In this document: in pieces, positions 49,224 to 57,716 of the stretch | Position numbering within the stretch: position 1 is the first letter of the stretch | Layout: the number at the start of each line of letters is the position of its first letter | Assembly: GCF_000411455.1 (NCBI RefSeq) | Contig: NZ_KE150457.1 | Location: 1,018,023-1,082,022, forward strand | Length of the DNA: 64,000 nt | Source: Microbacterium sp. oral taxon 186 str. F0373 | GTDB taxonomy: Bacteria > Actinomycetota > Actinomycetes > Actinomycetales > Microbacteriaceae | Direction of reading: 5' to 3' | Made by a program: the position numbers and the translations under genes | Notes under the pieces: generated by a model | Database searches by the model: none | What the model was told of the DNA's origin: nothing | The model's input: only the letters and a program-made list of their open reading frames with translations

Positions 49224-49685
49224 TCAGGCCTTCGCGATGGCGTCTTCGAGGGCGACCCAGGCGAGCATCGCGCACTTCACGCGCGCCGAGAACTTCGATA
49301 CGCCCGACAGGGCCGCGGCGTCGCCGTAGACCTCCTCGTCGAGCTCGATCGTGCCGCGCGAGCGCAACGCCTCACGGAACCCCTCGATCAGCTGCAGGGC
49401 CTCGGCCCGGCTGAGCCCCTCCTCGGCGACGAGGTCGGCGAGCATGGATGCCGAGGCCTGCGAGATCGAGCAGCCCCGGCCCTCCCACTGCACGTCGGCG
49501 ATCGTCTCCCCGTCGACGCGGGCGCGCAGCGTGATCTCGTCGCCGCACACGGGGTTCTTCTGGTGCGAGGTGCCGATCGTGCCGACCTTTGCGGGCGCGT
49601 CGCCCTCGTCGGTGAGACCGAAGTGCTGCGGATGCTTGGAGTGATCGAGGATCAGCTCACGGTAGAGGGCGTCGAGATCACTCAT
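49224..49685 (-). CDS. sufU: SufU-type Fe-S scaffold/sulfur acceptor
   Basis: A 153-residue SufU protein. Zinc and sulfur ligands are NPVCGDE (Cys47, Asp49), GRGCSISQAS (Cys72) and SARVKCAMLAW (Cys138), and the SufU-specific insertion before the last Cys is present. It receives persulfide sulfur from SufS for Fe-S cluster assembly. It begins one base after the sufS stop. Confidence 0.93.
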   Translation of the reverse strand: MSDLDALYRELILDHSKHPQHFGLTDEGDAPAKVGTIGTSHQKNPVCGDEITLRARVDGETIADVQWEGRGCSISQASASMLADLVAEEGLSRAEALQLIEGFREALRSRGTIELDEEVYGDAAALSGVSKFSARVKCAMLAWVALEDAIAKA

Positions 49686-49686
49686 G

Positions 49687-50958
49687 TCAGACTCCGAAGT
49701 AGGGGCGGATGCCGGCGACGGCCTCGATGAGACGGTCGACGTCGTCGGTGGTGTTGTACAGGGCGGTGCTCGCGCGAACGCTCGCCGTGACGCCGTAGCG
49801 CGTGTGCAGGGGCGCGGCGCAGTGGTGGCCGACGCGGACGGCGATACCCCGCGCGTCGAGGAATTGGCCCGCGTCATGGGCGTGCACGCCGTCGACGTCG
49901 AACGACCACAGCCCCACGCGCCCGACGCCGGCGGCGTCGCCGAGCAGACGGATGCCGGGGATCTCGACGAGCCCCGCGCGCATCCGATCGGCCAGCATGC
50001 CCTCGTGGGCATGGATGCGATCCAGCCCGACGGCGTCGAGATAGCGCACAGCCGCCGCCAGGCCGATCGCGGGGCCGACGGGCTGGGTGCCCGCCTCGAA
50101 GCGCTGCGGCGGCGGCAGGTACTCGGCGCGGTCGAGCGTCACGGTGGTGATCATCGACCCGCCCGTGAGGAACGGCGGCAGCGACTCGAGCACCGGCGTG
50201 CGCCCATAGAGACCGCCGACCCCGTACGGGCCGAGCATCTTGTGACCGCTGAACACCGCCAGATCGACGCCGAGAGCGGGCAGGTCGAGCGGGATATGCG
50301 GCGCGGACTGGCAGGCGTCCATCACGGTGATCGCGCCCACGCCCTGCGCGAGGGCGACGAGCTCGGCGACCGGGTTCACGATGCCGAGAACGTTCGAGAC
50401 ATGCGTGAAGGCGACGACGCGGGTCCGCTCGGTGATGAGGGATGCCGCGGCATCCATGTCGAGCGTGCCGTCGTCGTGCGCCGGGATGTGTCGCAGCACG
50501 GCGCCGGTGCGGGCCGCGAGCTCCTGCCACGGGATGAGGTTGGCATGGTGCTCGATCGCCGTCGTGACGATCTCGTCACCCGGTCCCACGAGGCGCGCAT
50601 TCCCGATGGAGTATGCGACGAGATTGAGGCCCATCGTGGCGCCGCTCGTCCAGACGAGCTGCTCGGGCTGCGCACCGACGAACCCGGCGACGGTGGCTCG
50701 CGCGTCTTCGAACAGCTCCGTCGCCTCGGCGGCCAGCGTGTGCGCGCCGCGGTGCACGGCGGCGTTCGCGTGCGTCAGGAAGTCGCGCTCCGCATCGAGC
50801 ACGGCCAGCGGCTTCTGACTGGTGGCGGCGGAGTCGAGATAGGCGAGGGGATGGCCGTTGACCTGCTCGCCGAGGATCGGGAAGTCGGCCTTGATCGCGG
50901 AGGCGTCGAGGGCCGCTACGGGCGCGGCGGAAGCGGGGGACGCGGTCGCGGAAGTCAC
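49687..50958 (-). CDS. sufS: Cysteine desulfurase SufS
   Basis: A 423-residue class V aminotransferase-fold enzyme. PLP-binding Lys240 lies in VFSGHKMLGPYG and the persulfide Cys380 in RVGHHCAAPLH; YLDSAATSQKP and ACQSAPHIPLDL are further marks. It removes sulfur from cysteine for SufU. The operon holds only sufS-sufU here; sufBCD are not in the window. GTG at 50958. Confidence 0.94.
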   Translation of the reverse strand: MTSATASPASAAPVAALDASAIKADFPILGEQVNGHPLAYLDSAATSQKPLAVLDAERDFLTHANAAVHRGAHTLAAEATELFEDARATVAGFVGAQPEQLVWTSGATMGLNLVAYSIGNARLVGPGDEIVTTAIEHHANLIPWQELAARTGAVLRHIPAHDDGTLDMDAAASLITERTRVVAFTHVSNVLGIVNPVAELVALAQGVGAITVMDACQSAPHIPLDLPALGVDLAVFSGHKMLGPYGVGGLYGRTPVLESLPPFLTGGSMITTVTLDRAEYLPPPQRFEAGTQPVGPAIGLAAAVRYLDAVGLDRIHAHEGMLADRMRAGLVEIPGIRLLGDAAGVGRVGLWSFDVDGVHAHDAGQFLDARGIAVRVGHHCAAPLHTRYGVTASVRASTALYNTTDDVDRLIEAVAGIRPYFGV

Positions 50959-51018
50959 CCCTCTAGGCTACGCCCCGGCATCCGACGCGGCTCCGGTGCG
51001 ACGGATGCCGCGACGATG

Positions 51019-53073
51019 TCAGGACTCGTCGTCGGTGTGCGCGACCAATCCGTAGCTCGGCAGGCGCCCGGCGCGACGGTCATCGCCCGGCAGCGGACGC
51101 GAACGCCGACCGTAGATCAGCTCCGACGAGTCGAGCATCCAGGGCACGAGGGTGATCTGCACGCCGTGCACGAGCATGAGCTGCTGGGCGATGCGGCGTG
51201 CGCGCCGGTTGTGCAGGAACGTCTCCCACCAGTGACCGACGATGTACTGCGGCATGTAGACCGTGATGACCGCGGGGCCGTGCTTCTTGCGGTACTCGGC
51301 GATGAACTGGGCGAGAGGTGCCGCGTACTGCCGGTAGGGCGACTCGATCACGACCAGCGGGATCGGCATGTGGTGGAACTGCCAGTCGTCCTGCACGTCG
51401 CGCGCCTCGTCCGCCGTGACGGCGACGTGCACGGCCAGCGTCTTCTCGTGCTTGGCGGACAGGGCGTAGTCGACGGCCTTCGCCGTCGGCTTCTGCAGGG
51501 TGCCGACGAGGATGAGTGCGACATCGCCGGTCGAGCCGTAGTGCACGTCGTCGTCCATCGCGATCTCGTGCGCGACGTCGCGGTAGTAGCGGTGGACGCC
51601 GACCATGAGGAACGACAGCAGCGGGATCGCGATGAACACGAGGTAGGCGCCGTGGGTGAACTTCGTGATCGTCACGATCACGAGCACCACGATCGTGAAG
51701 GTCGCCCCGAGCGCGTTGATGAACAGACCGGAGATCGCCTCACGCCGCGCCTTCGCCGCCTTCGGAGACAGCAGTCGCAGCTCGCGTCGCCAGTGCTTGA
51801 CCATGCCGAGCTGGCCGAGGGAGAACGAGACGAACACGCCGATGATGTACAGCTGGATCAGCGTCGTCAGCTTCGCCTGGAAGATCACGAGCACGAGCAC
51901 CGCGGCAAGGCCCAGGATGATCATGCCGTTCGAGTACACGAGCCGGTCGCCGCGCGTGTTCAGCGCCTTCGGCGCGTAGCCGTCGCGGGCGAGGACCGAC
52001 CCGAGCAGCGGGAACCCGTTGAAGGCCGTGTTGGCCGCCAGCAGCAGGACGGCGGCGGTCGCCGCCTGCACGAGGAAGAAGAGGATGCTGCCGCCACCGA
52101 AGGTGGCCGCGGCGACCTGGGCCATGAGGCTCGGCTGCACGAGGGCCTCGCAGTTGAAGCCGACGAGTCGGCACGGGTCCTCGGAGTAGTGGACGCCTGC
52201 GACGAGGGCGAGCACCGTGAGACCGGCGAACATCGTGATGGCGATCGAACCCATCAGCACGAGCGTCGTCTGCGCGTTGCGGACCTTCGGCTGGCGGAAC
52301 GCCGGAACGCCGTTGGAGACCGCCTCCACACCGGTCAGGGCGGAACAGCCGCTCGAGAAGGCGCGGAGGATCAGCAGGATCATCGCCGCCTGGCTGAGAT
52401 CCTCGGCCTGTACCGCGAACTGGGCGCTCTCGGCGATCGGCGCGTCTCCCAGCATCCAGCGCACGAGCCCGGTGCCGATCATGAGCATGACCGAGCCGAT
52501 GAACAGATAGGTCGGGATCGCGAAGGCCGTCGATGCTTCGCGCACACCGCGGAGGTTCACGAGGATGATCAGGATCACGAAGCCCACCGCGAGCTCCACG
52601 CGGAACGGGTCGAGGTTCGGCAGTGCCGAGATGATGTTGTCGACACCCGAGGCGACCGACACGGCCACCGTCAGGATGTAGTCGACCAGCAGCGCCGCCG
52701 CCACCACGACGCCGGCCTTCTCGCCCAGGTTCGTGCGGGCGACCTAGTAGTCGCCACCGCCCGACGGGTAGGCCTTGATCAGCTGGCGGTAGCTCAGCAC
52801 CACCACGATCAGCAGGGCGACGACCGCCGTCGCGACCCATGGGCTGAGCGCGAGGAAGGCCGTCCCGCCGATCAGCAGGATCATCAGCAGCTCCTGCGGC
52901 GCATAGGCCACCGAGGAGAGGGCGTCGGAGGCGAAGATCGGCAGCGCCATCTTCTTGGGGAGCAGCTGACCTTCGAGCTCTTCGCTCGTGAGGGGCTCGC
53001 CGATGAGGATGCGCTTGGCGATCGGCGTCTCTTCGCCGGGGCCGCGACTGTCGTCTGTCACGGCGGGCGACAT
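51019..53073 (-). pseudogene. APC-type amino acid permease with internal amber codon
   Basis: The full frame would encode 684 residues: LLPKKMALPIFASDALSSVA near the N-terminus, about 12 helices, and a cytoplasmic C-terminal region. At 52744-52746 a TAG interrupts SGGGDY-stop-VARTNLGEK, where family members have Glu; GAG to TAG is one change. Frame is otherwise continuous from ATG 53073 to TGA 51019. As given, only a 109-residue N-terminal piece would be made, unless translation restarts or the stop is a base-call error. Confidence 0.85.
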
Positions 53074-53145
53074 TACGCGGTCGCGTGTCGCCGCGCAATC
53101 CCGGCGAGCGTGAGAATGACGCCGCGAGACTGTCAGGATCGACCC

Positions 53146-54246
53146 ATGGGGAATGAGCTCTACTCCGGCGTCGTCGCGCTGGCCATCGGATTCGTGGTCG
53201 GCATCGTGCTGTTCGTACCGTTCGTGGCGATCAGCTATCGTCGCCGCGGCCGGCTCACCGTCGGCCGATTTCTGTTGTGGGCCGCCGCCCTCGTCTACTT
53301 CTGGGCCATCTGGACGTACACGCTGCTTCCCCTCCCCGACGCCGAGAATTACGTCTGTGCGGGCGTGAACCTGAACATCTCGGCCTTCGTCGACGACCTC
53401 CGCGGCGCCCGCAGCCTCACCGATTTCGCCGTGCTGCAACTGGCGCTGAACGTGCTGCTGTTCTTGCCGCTCGGCTTCTTCCTCCGGGTGCTGGGCGGTC
53501 GCGGCATCCTCGTCGCGTTCGTGACGGGTCTGCTGGTCTCGCTCACGATCGAGAGCACCCAGCTCACCGGGGTGTGGGGACTGTATCCGTGCCCGTACCG
53601 GGTGTTCGACGTCGATGACATGCTCACCAATACCGTCGGTGCCGTGCTCGGCTCGCTCGTCGCGCTGATCGTCCCCCGACGGTGGTGGGTGCGTCGATCG
53701 ACGGATGCCGGGAGCCGCCCGCACCCGGTCACCCGGGGACGCCGCCTGCTCGCGATGTTCTGCGATCTGCTCGGCGTCGTGCTCGTCGGCTACGGCACGG
53801 CCGTCGCCGTGCAGGTGTTCCTCGAGTACATCGTCCGCGACCACGCCGCGGTCCTGGACGGTGCCGCCGGCCGATTCGCCCTGACGGTGACGCCGATCGC
53901 GATCTGGGCCGTCGTCGTGCTCGTCACCGGCCGCACGCCCGGTGACCTGGCCGTCGAACTGCGCTACCGCGGCGGGCCGCTGCCGGCCCCGGTGGCACGG
54001 CCGCTGCGGTTCGTCGCCGGCATCGGCGGCTATCTGCTGCTGGGGCTCGTGCCGGCGCCCGGGACCTTCGTGCAGTTCGTGTTCGCCGCGGCATCCGTCG
54101 TGCTCGTGTTCACGACGCGCGACGGCCGGGGACTGCCGGGGCTGCTGAGCGGCCAGCGGCTCGTCGACGCGCGGGAGCCGGCTGCCGCGGTGGATGACGG
54201 CGGGACGGTGTTCACAACTCCGGAGAAGTCGTCCCGAAACGGGTGA
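53146..54246 (+). CDS. VanZ-family membrane protein with RDD-like C-terminal half
   Basis: A 366-residue protein. The first half is VanZ-like: WAIWTYTLLPLPDAENYVC, NVLLFLPLGFFLRVLGG, SLTIESTQLTGVWGL and VFDVDDMLTNTVGAVLG. The second half, residues 195-340, resembles an RDD domain with three helices (RGRRLLAMFCDLLGVVLVGY). The last residues, TVFTTPEKSSRNG, come from the left arm of a family B hairpin. ATG 53146 is used; the much longer upstream open frame is antisense to other genes. Confidence 0.85.
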   Translation: MGNELYSGVVALAIGFVVGIVLFVPFVAISYRRRGRLTVGRFLLWAAALVYFWAIWTYTLLPLPDAENYVCAGVNLNISAFVDDLRGARSLTDFAVLQLALNVLLFLPLGFFLRVLGGRGILVAFVTGLLVSLTIESTQLTGVWGLYPCPYRVFDVDDMLTNTVGAVLGSLVALIVPRRWWVRRSTDAGSRPHPVTRGRRLLAMFCDLLGVVLVGYGTAVAVQVFLEYIVRDHAAVLDGAAGRFALTVTPIAIWAVVVLVTGRTPGDLAVELRYRGGPLPAPVARPLRFVAGIGGYLLLGLVPAPGTFVQFVFAAASVVLVFTTRDGRGLPGLLSGQRLVDAREPAAAVDDGGTVFTTPEKSSRNG

Positions 54247-54294
54247 ACGGCCGGGCGCCGGCTGTTGGCGGCGTCGAATCTCCGGAGTTGTGAA
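54211..54294. repeat. Hairpin repeat family B, copy B2
   Basis: TTCACAACTCCGGAGA (54211-54226) is perfectly inverted in TCTCCGGAGTTGTGAA (54279-54294). The left arm lies within the last codons of the VanZ-like gene and the right arm in the gap to the convergent gene at 54333, so it probably serves as a two-way terminator. A weaker relative is at 29213-29295. Confidence 0.8.
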
Positions 54295-54332
54295 CCGAGC
54301 GGAAGGGCGCCCGTCTGATCCGCGGCTGCGTG

Positions 54333-55235
54333 TTACTGCGGAGCGTAGAAGTACAGGATCGTCCCGACCGGGCCGTCGGCACCGTCGGTGTCGGCGAACA
54401 CGCTGTACGAGGGCGTGCCGTTCTTGAACGAGGAACGCTGGGGGTCGAAGGCGAAGCGGATGCTGCCCGAGGCGCGGGGTGTCTCACTCGCGGGCGCCGG
54501 TGTGAGGGCGCGCACCTCGGCCGCGCTCATTCCGATCTTCAGGCCGAACTCCGCCGTGATCGGCACTCCGCCCACCTCGTTCGCGGTGAACAGCGCGTAC
54601 GCCGGCTGCGAGAAGTCCGCTCGCGTGAGCGTCGCGGTCGGGACCATCTCGAACAACGAGAATCCGTTCCACGTGTACACGGTGTAATCCGGCAGTGTCG
54701 ATCCGTTGCCCGCCTGCGTGCGCTGCGTCGGCGGCGCCCCGAAGGCCGCGGTCAGGGCCGCGACGGCGGCGGCGGGTTCGTCGGCCCATCGGTAGGTGAA
54801 GGGCTGGCCGGCGGCGCCGGTCGTGAGCGTGAAGCCGGTCGCCGAGAACGCCACGCCCGTGGCCGCGGCGGTCGTGGTGGGACTCGGCGTCGAGGAGGGA
54901 GTGGATGCCGGGGCCGACGCATCGTCCGTCGCCACCGCCGTCGCCGACGTGGCCGGTTGCGCCGAATCGGACGGGCGGGTCAGCGCGAAGCCGACCACGG
55001 CGACGACGGCCACCGCCAGCACGCCGGCGACGATGCCGAGGATCAGCGTCGTGCGAGAGCCGCCCCCGCCTCCCGGGGTGCGGGGTTCGCGAGGTTCGCG
55101 CGGCGGCTTCGGATCACGCGGTTCGCGCGGAGGCCTCGGCTCGCGCGCCGGCCGCGGCTCGCGAGCCGCACGCGGCTCGCGGGCCGGACGCTCCGGCTCG
55201 TCGGGCTGTGGGCCGAACAGATCCTCGAGGCTCAT
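54333..55235 (-). CDS. Membrane-anchored protein with Arg-Glu-Pro repeats
   Basis: A 300-residue protein. Residues 15-55 are made of R-E-P units (PAREPRAAREPRPAREPRPP and further), predicted disordered and cytoplasmic. One helix, LILGIVAGVLAVAVVAVVGF, follows near residue 65, then a Ser/Thr/Pro linker and an outer domain ending GPVGTILYFYAPQ. The start overlaps the amidohydrolase stop (ATGA). Family not recognised; the layout is that of a cell-envelope sensor or adaptor. Confidence 0.75.
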   Translation of the reverse strand: MSLEDLFGPQPDEPERPAREPRAAREPRPAREPRPPREPRDPKPPREPREPRTPGGGGGSRTTLILGIVAGVLAVAVVAVVGFALTRPSDSAQPATSATAVATDDASAPASTPSSTPSPTTTAAATGVAFSATGFTLTTGAAGQPFTYRWADEPAAAVAALTAAFGAPPTQRTQAGNGSTLPDYTVYTWNGFSLFEMVPTATLTRADFSQPAYALFTANEVGGVPITAEFGLKIGMSAAEVRALTPAPASETPRASGSIRFAFDPQRSSFKNGTPSYSVFADTDGADGPVGTILYFYAPQ

Positions 55236-56454
55236 CGGAGGAACTCCCGTGCCGCGACGACGAGCGCATCCACACCGCGCTCGATCGTGGGGTGCAGGAT
55301 CGGGGCGAAGAAGGGCGAGTGGTTGGTGGGGATGTCCTCGTTCACGGTGCCGCGCGCGACGGCATCCGCGAACTGCTGCGGGTCGAGCCCGCCCCAGAAC
55401 CAGTACACGAGCGGCACGCCCGCCTCGCGGGCGAACCACGAGACATCTTCGCTTCCGGTGAACTGCCCGGGTCGACGACCGTCCCCTCGCCGAAGGCGCG
55501 GTTCCACGCGGCGGTCAGGCGCGCGGTGGCCTCGTGGTCGTTGATCGTCGGCGGCAGGGAGTGGTCGGTCGTGATGACCGGCTGCTCTTCCGCTCCGGAT
55601 GCCGCGGCCTCCGCCCGCACGATGCGTTCGACGCGCGCGAGCACGTCGGCGCGGGCCGCGTCGTCGGGGTAGCGCAGGCTCAGCTCGAGCTTCGCCTCGG
55701 CGGGGATGATGTTGTTCTTGAGTCCCGCGTGGATCGAGCCGACGGTGACGACGGCCATCTCCCGCGGGTCGATCTCGCGCGAGACGACGGTCTGCAGGCG
55801 CATCACGGTCGCCGCCGCCATGACGACGGGGTCGATGGTGGCGTGCGGTCGCGAACCGTGGCCGCCGCGGCCGAGAAGGCGCACGGTGAGGCCGTCCGAG
55901 GCCGCCATCTGCGTTCCGGGGCGCACACCGATCGTGCCCGCCGGGAGCGGGGTCAGGTGCTGGCCGAGCACGATGTCGGGCTTCGGGAAACGGTCGAGCA
56001 CGCCGTCGGCGATCATCGCCTGCGCGCCCGCACCGTACTCCTCGGCGGGCTGGAAGACGGCGACGACCGTCCCCGACCACTCGTCGCGGGTGGCGACGAG
56101 GCGCTCCAGCGCGCCGAGCAGTGCGGTCACGTGCATGTCGTGGCCGCAGGCGTGCATGACCGGCACGTCGGTGCCCGCCGGGTCGATGCCGTGGGCGGTG
56201 CTGGCGTAGGCGAGGCCGGTCTGCTCGGCGACCGGAAGGCCGTCCATGTCGGCGCGCAGCCACACGACGGGTCCGTCGCCGGCGGCGGTGCCAGTGATGC
56301 TCGTGGCGACGCCCGTGGTGCCGAGGCCTTCGACGTACTCGAGACCGAGAGCGGCGAGCTCGCGGGTGATGACCCCCGCCGTGCGGGTCTCCTGGAACGA
56401 CAGTTCCGGGTGGCGGTGCAGGTCGATGTAGAGGGCTTCGAGGTCGATGCTCAT
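55232..56454 (-). pseudogene. M20 family amidohydrolase, frameshifted
   Basis: From ATG 56454 the frame encodes an M20D amidohydrolase/carboxypeptidase: LHRHPELSFQETRTAG, VMHACGHDMHVTALLG, QPAEEYGAGAQAM and GRGGHGSRPHATID. Near 55464-55475 (GACCCGGGCAG on the minus strand) the frame is lost; one more C would give VDPGQFTGSEDVSWFAREAG, which continues in the other frame to TGA 55232. The last 80 residues, with the final metal ligand region, are therefore out of frame. Real mutation or base-call error. Confidence 0.82.
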
Positions 56455-56584
56455 GCCTTCGAGAGTACGCGGCGGTCACTCGGCCGTCGCCGAGAGCGCG
56501 CGCTGCGGCCGTTCACGCCGCGTCGCCGGGACTGATCCCGCCGCGTCGCGGCTCTCCGCGTCTCCGCGTCGCGGCATCTCTCCG

Positions 56585-56680
56585 TTCCGTACTCAGTCTG
56601 GCCGGTCCCGGCATCCGGTGTGGTCCGCGTGTTTCCGCGGCACGGGCGCCGAGGTCCCGAAGCGCAGACTGAATACGGAA
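56585..56680. repeat. Hairpin repeat family E
   Basis: TTCCGTACTCAGTCTG (56585-56600) is inverted in CAGACTGAATACGGAA (56665-56680) with one mismatch, giving a 16-bp stem with a 64-base loop that is itself GC-rich. It occupies the 256-base gap between the lacI-type gene end (56711) and the amidohydrolase start (56454), where no gene was seen. Confidence 0.75.
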
Positions 56681-56710
56681 CAGGGGAGGGCGGGCGGCGC
56701 GAACCGGTGG

Positions 56711-57715
56711 TCAGTGCGGCGGCGCGGTGGAGCCGCGGACCACGAGCTCGAACGGCAGGGATGCCGAGGCAGCCGCCGGCTCGTCGACGCCCAACTCCGC
56801 GAGGATCGTCTGTCCGGCGCGCTCGCCCTGTGCGTGCGGGAACTGCTCGATCGTCGTCAGCTCGAATAGTTCCGCCAGCTCGTGCCCGTCGACGCCGATG
56901 ACCGACAGCCGGCCGGGAACCTCGATGCCGAGTTCGCGCGCCGCCGCCAGCACGCCGAACGCCATCTCGTCGGATGCGGCGAAGATCGCGGTGGGCGCGT
57001 CGGGGCCGGAGAGCAGTTCACGCGATACGCGGCGCGCCCCCTCGACGGTGAAGTCGGCCGTGACGAAGCGGGGCTCGGCGACACCGGCATCCCGCATCGC
57101 CTGCGCGAATCCGCGGCGCCGGCGCGTGGGGATGTCGAGGGTCTCGCCCGCATCGTCCGGCAGACTCCAGCCGAGGTGCACGATGTCGCGGTGGCCGAGT
57201 TCCAGCAGGTGCTGCGTGGCGAGTCGGCCCACGGCCGTGTCGTCGACGCGCAGCCCCCGCAGCTCGGCATGCGGAACGCCGAGCGCCACGACGGGAACGG
57301 GCAGCTCGTTCAGCTGGCGCAGCTCGTCGGCGCTCAGCTCGACCGACAGCACGATGAGGCCGTCGACGCGCCGGCGGCGCAGCGACGTCTCGAACAGGCT
57401 CCGCCGCTGCGCCGGATCGTCGGTCAGGTTGTACAGCGTCATGTCGTAGCCGCGCGGCGCGAGCTGCGCGGCGATGCCGTCGAGCACGGTGGCGAAGAAC
57501 CACCGGTCCAGCAGCGGCACGATCACGCCGATGTTCTCGGCGCGGCCCGAGGCGAGGGTGGATGCCGCGGCCGAGACGACGTAGCCGAGATCGGCGGCCG
57601 CGGCGCGCACGCGCTCGCGCGTCGCCTCGGAGAGGCGTCCCCGTCCGCTGAGGGCGCGCGACACCGTCGCCGTCGAGACGCCGGCGGCGCGCGCGACCTC
57701 CTCGATGCCGGTCAC
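56711..57715 (-). CDS. LacI-family regulator of the glucosidase gene
   Basis: A 334-residue LacI/GalR regulator: helix-turn-helix EEVARAAGVSTATVSRALSG at residues 4-23, then a periplasmic-binding-like domain (ENIGVIVPLLDRWFFATVLD, APTAIFAASDEMAFGVL). The GTG at 57715 lies just after the GH13 stop (57717), so the two form one transcript and the regulator probably controls its own operon through the palindrome at 59412-59427. Confidence 0.9.
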   Translation of the reverse strand: MTGIEEVARAAGVSTATVSRALSGRGRLSEATRERVRAAAADLGYVVSAAASTLASGRAENIGVIVPLLDRWFFATVLDGIAAQLAPRGYDMTLYNLTDDPAQRRSLFETSLRRRRVDGLIVLSVELSADELRQLNELPVPVVALGVPHAELRGLRVDDTAVGRLATQHLLELGHRDIVHLGWSLPDDAGETLDIPTRRRRGFAQAMRDAGVAEPRFVTADFTVEGARRVSRELLSGPDAPTAIFAASDEMAFGVLAAARELGIEVPGRLSVIGVDGHELAELFELTTIEQFPHAQGERAGQTILAELGVDEPAAASASLPFELVVRGSTAPPH

Positions 57716-57716
57716 G

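Noticed and set aside
49684..53145. Long plus-strand frame upstream of the VanZ-like gene
   Set aside because: This part is antisense to sufS, the permease and other genes and has low-complexity Arg/Asp/Gly sequence. The true start is the ATG at 53146.
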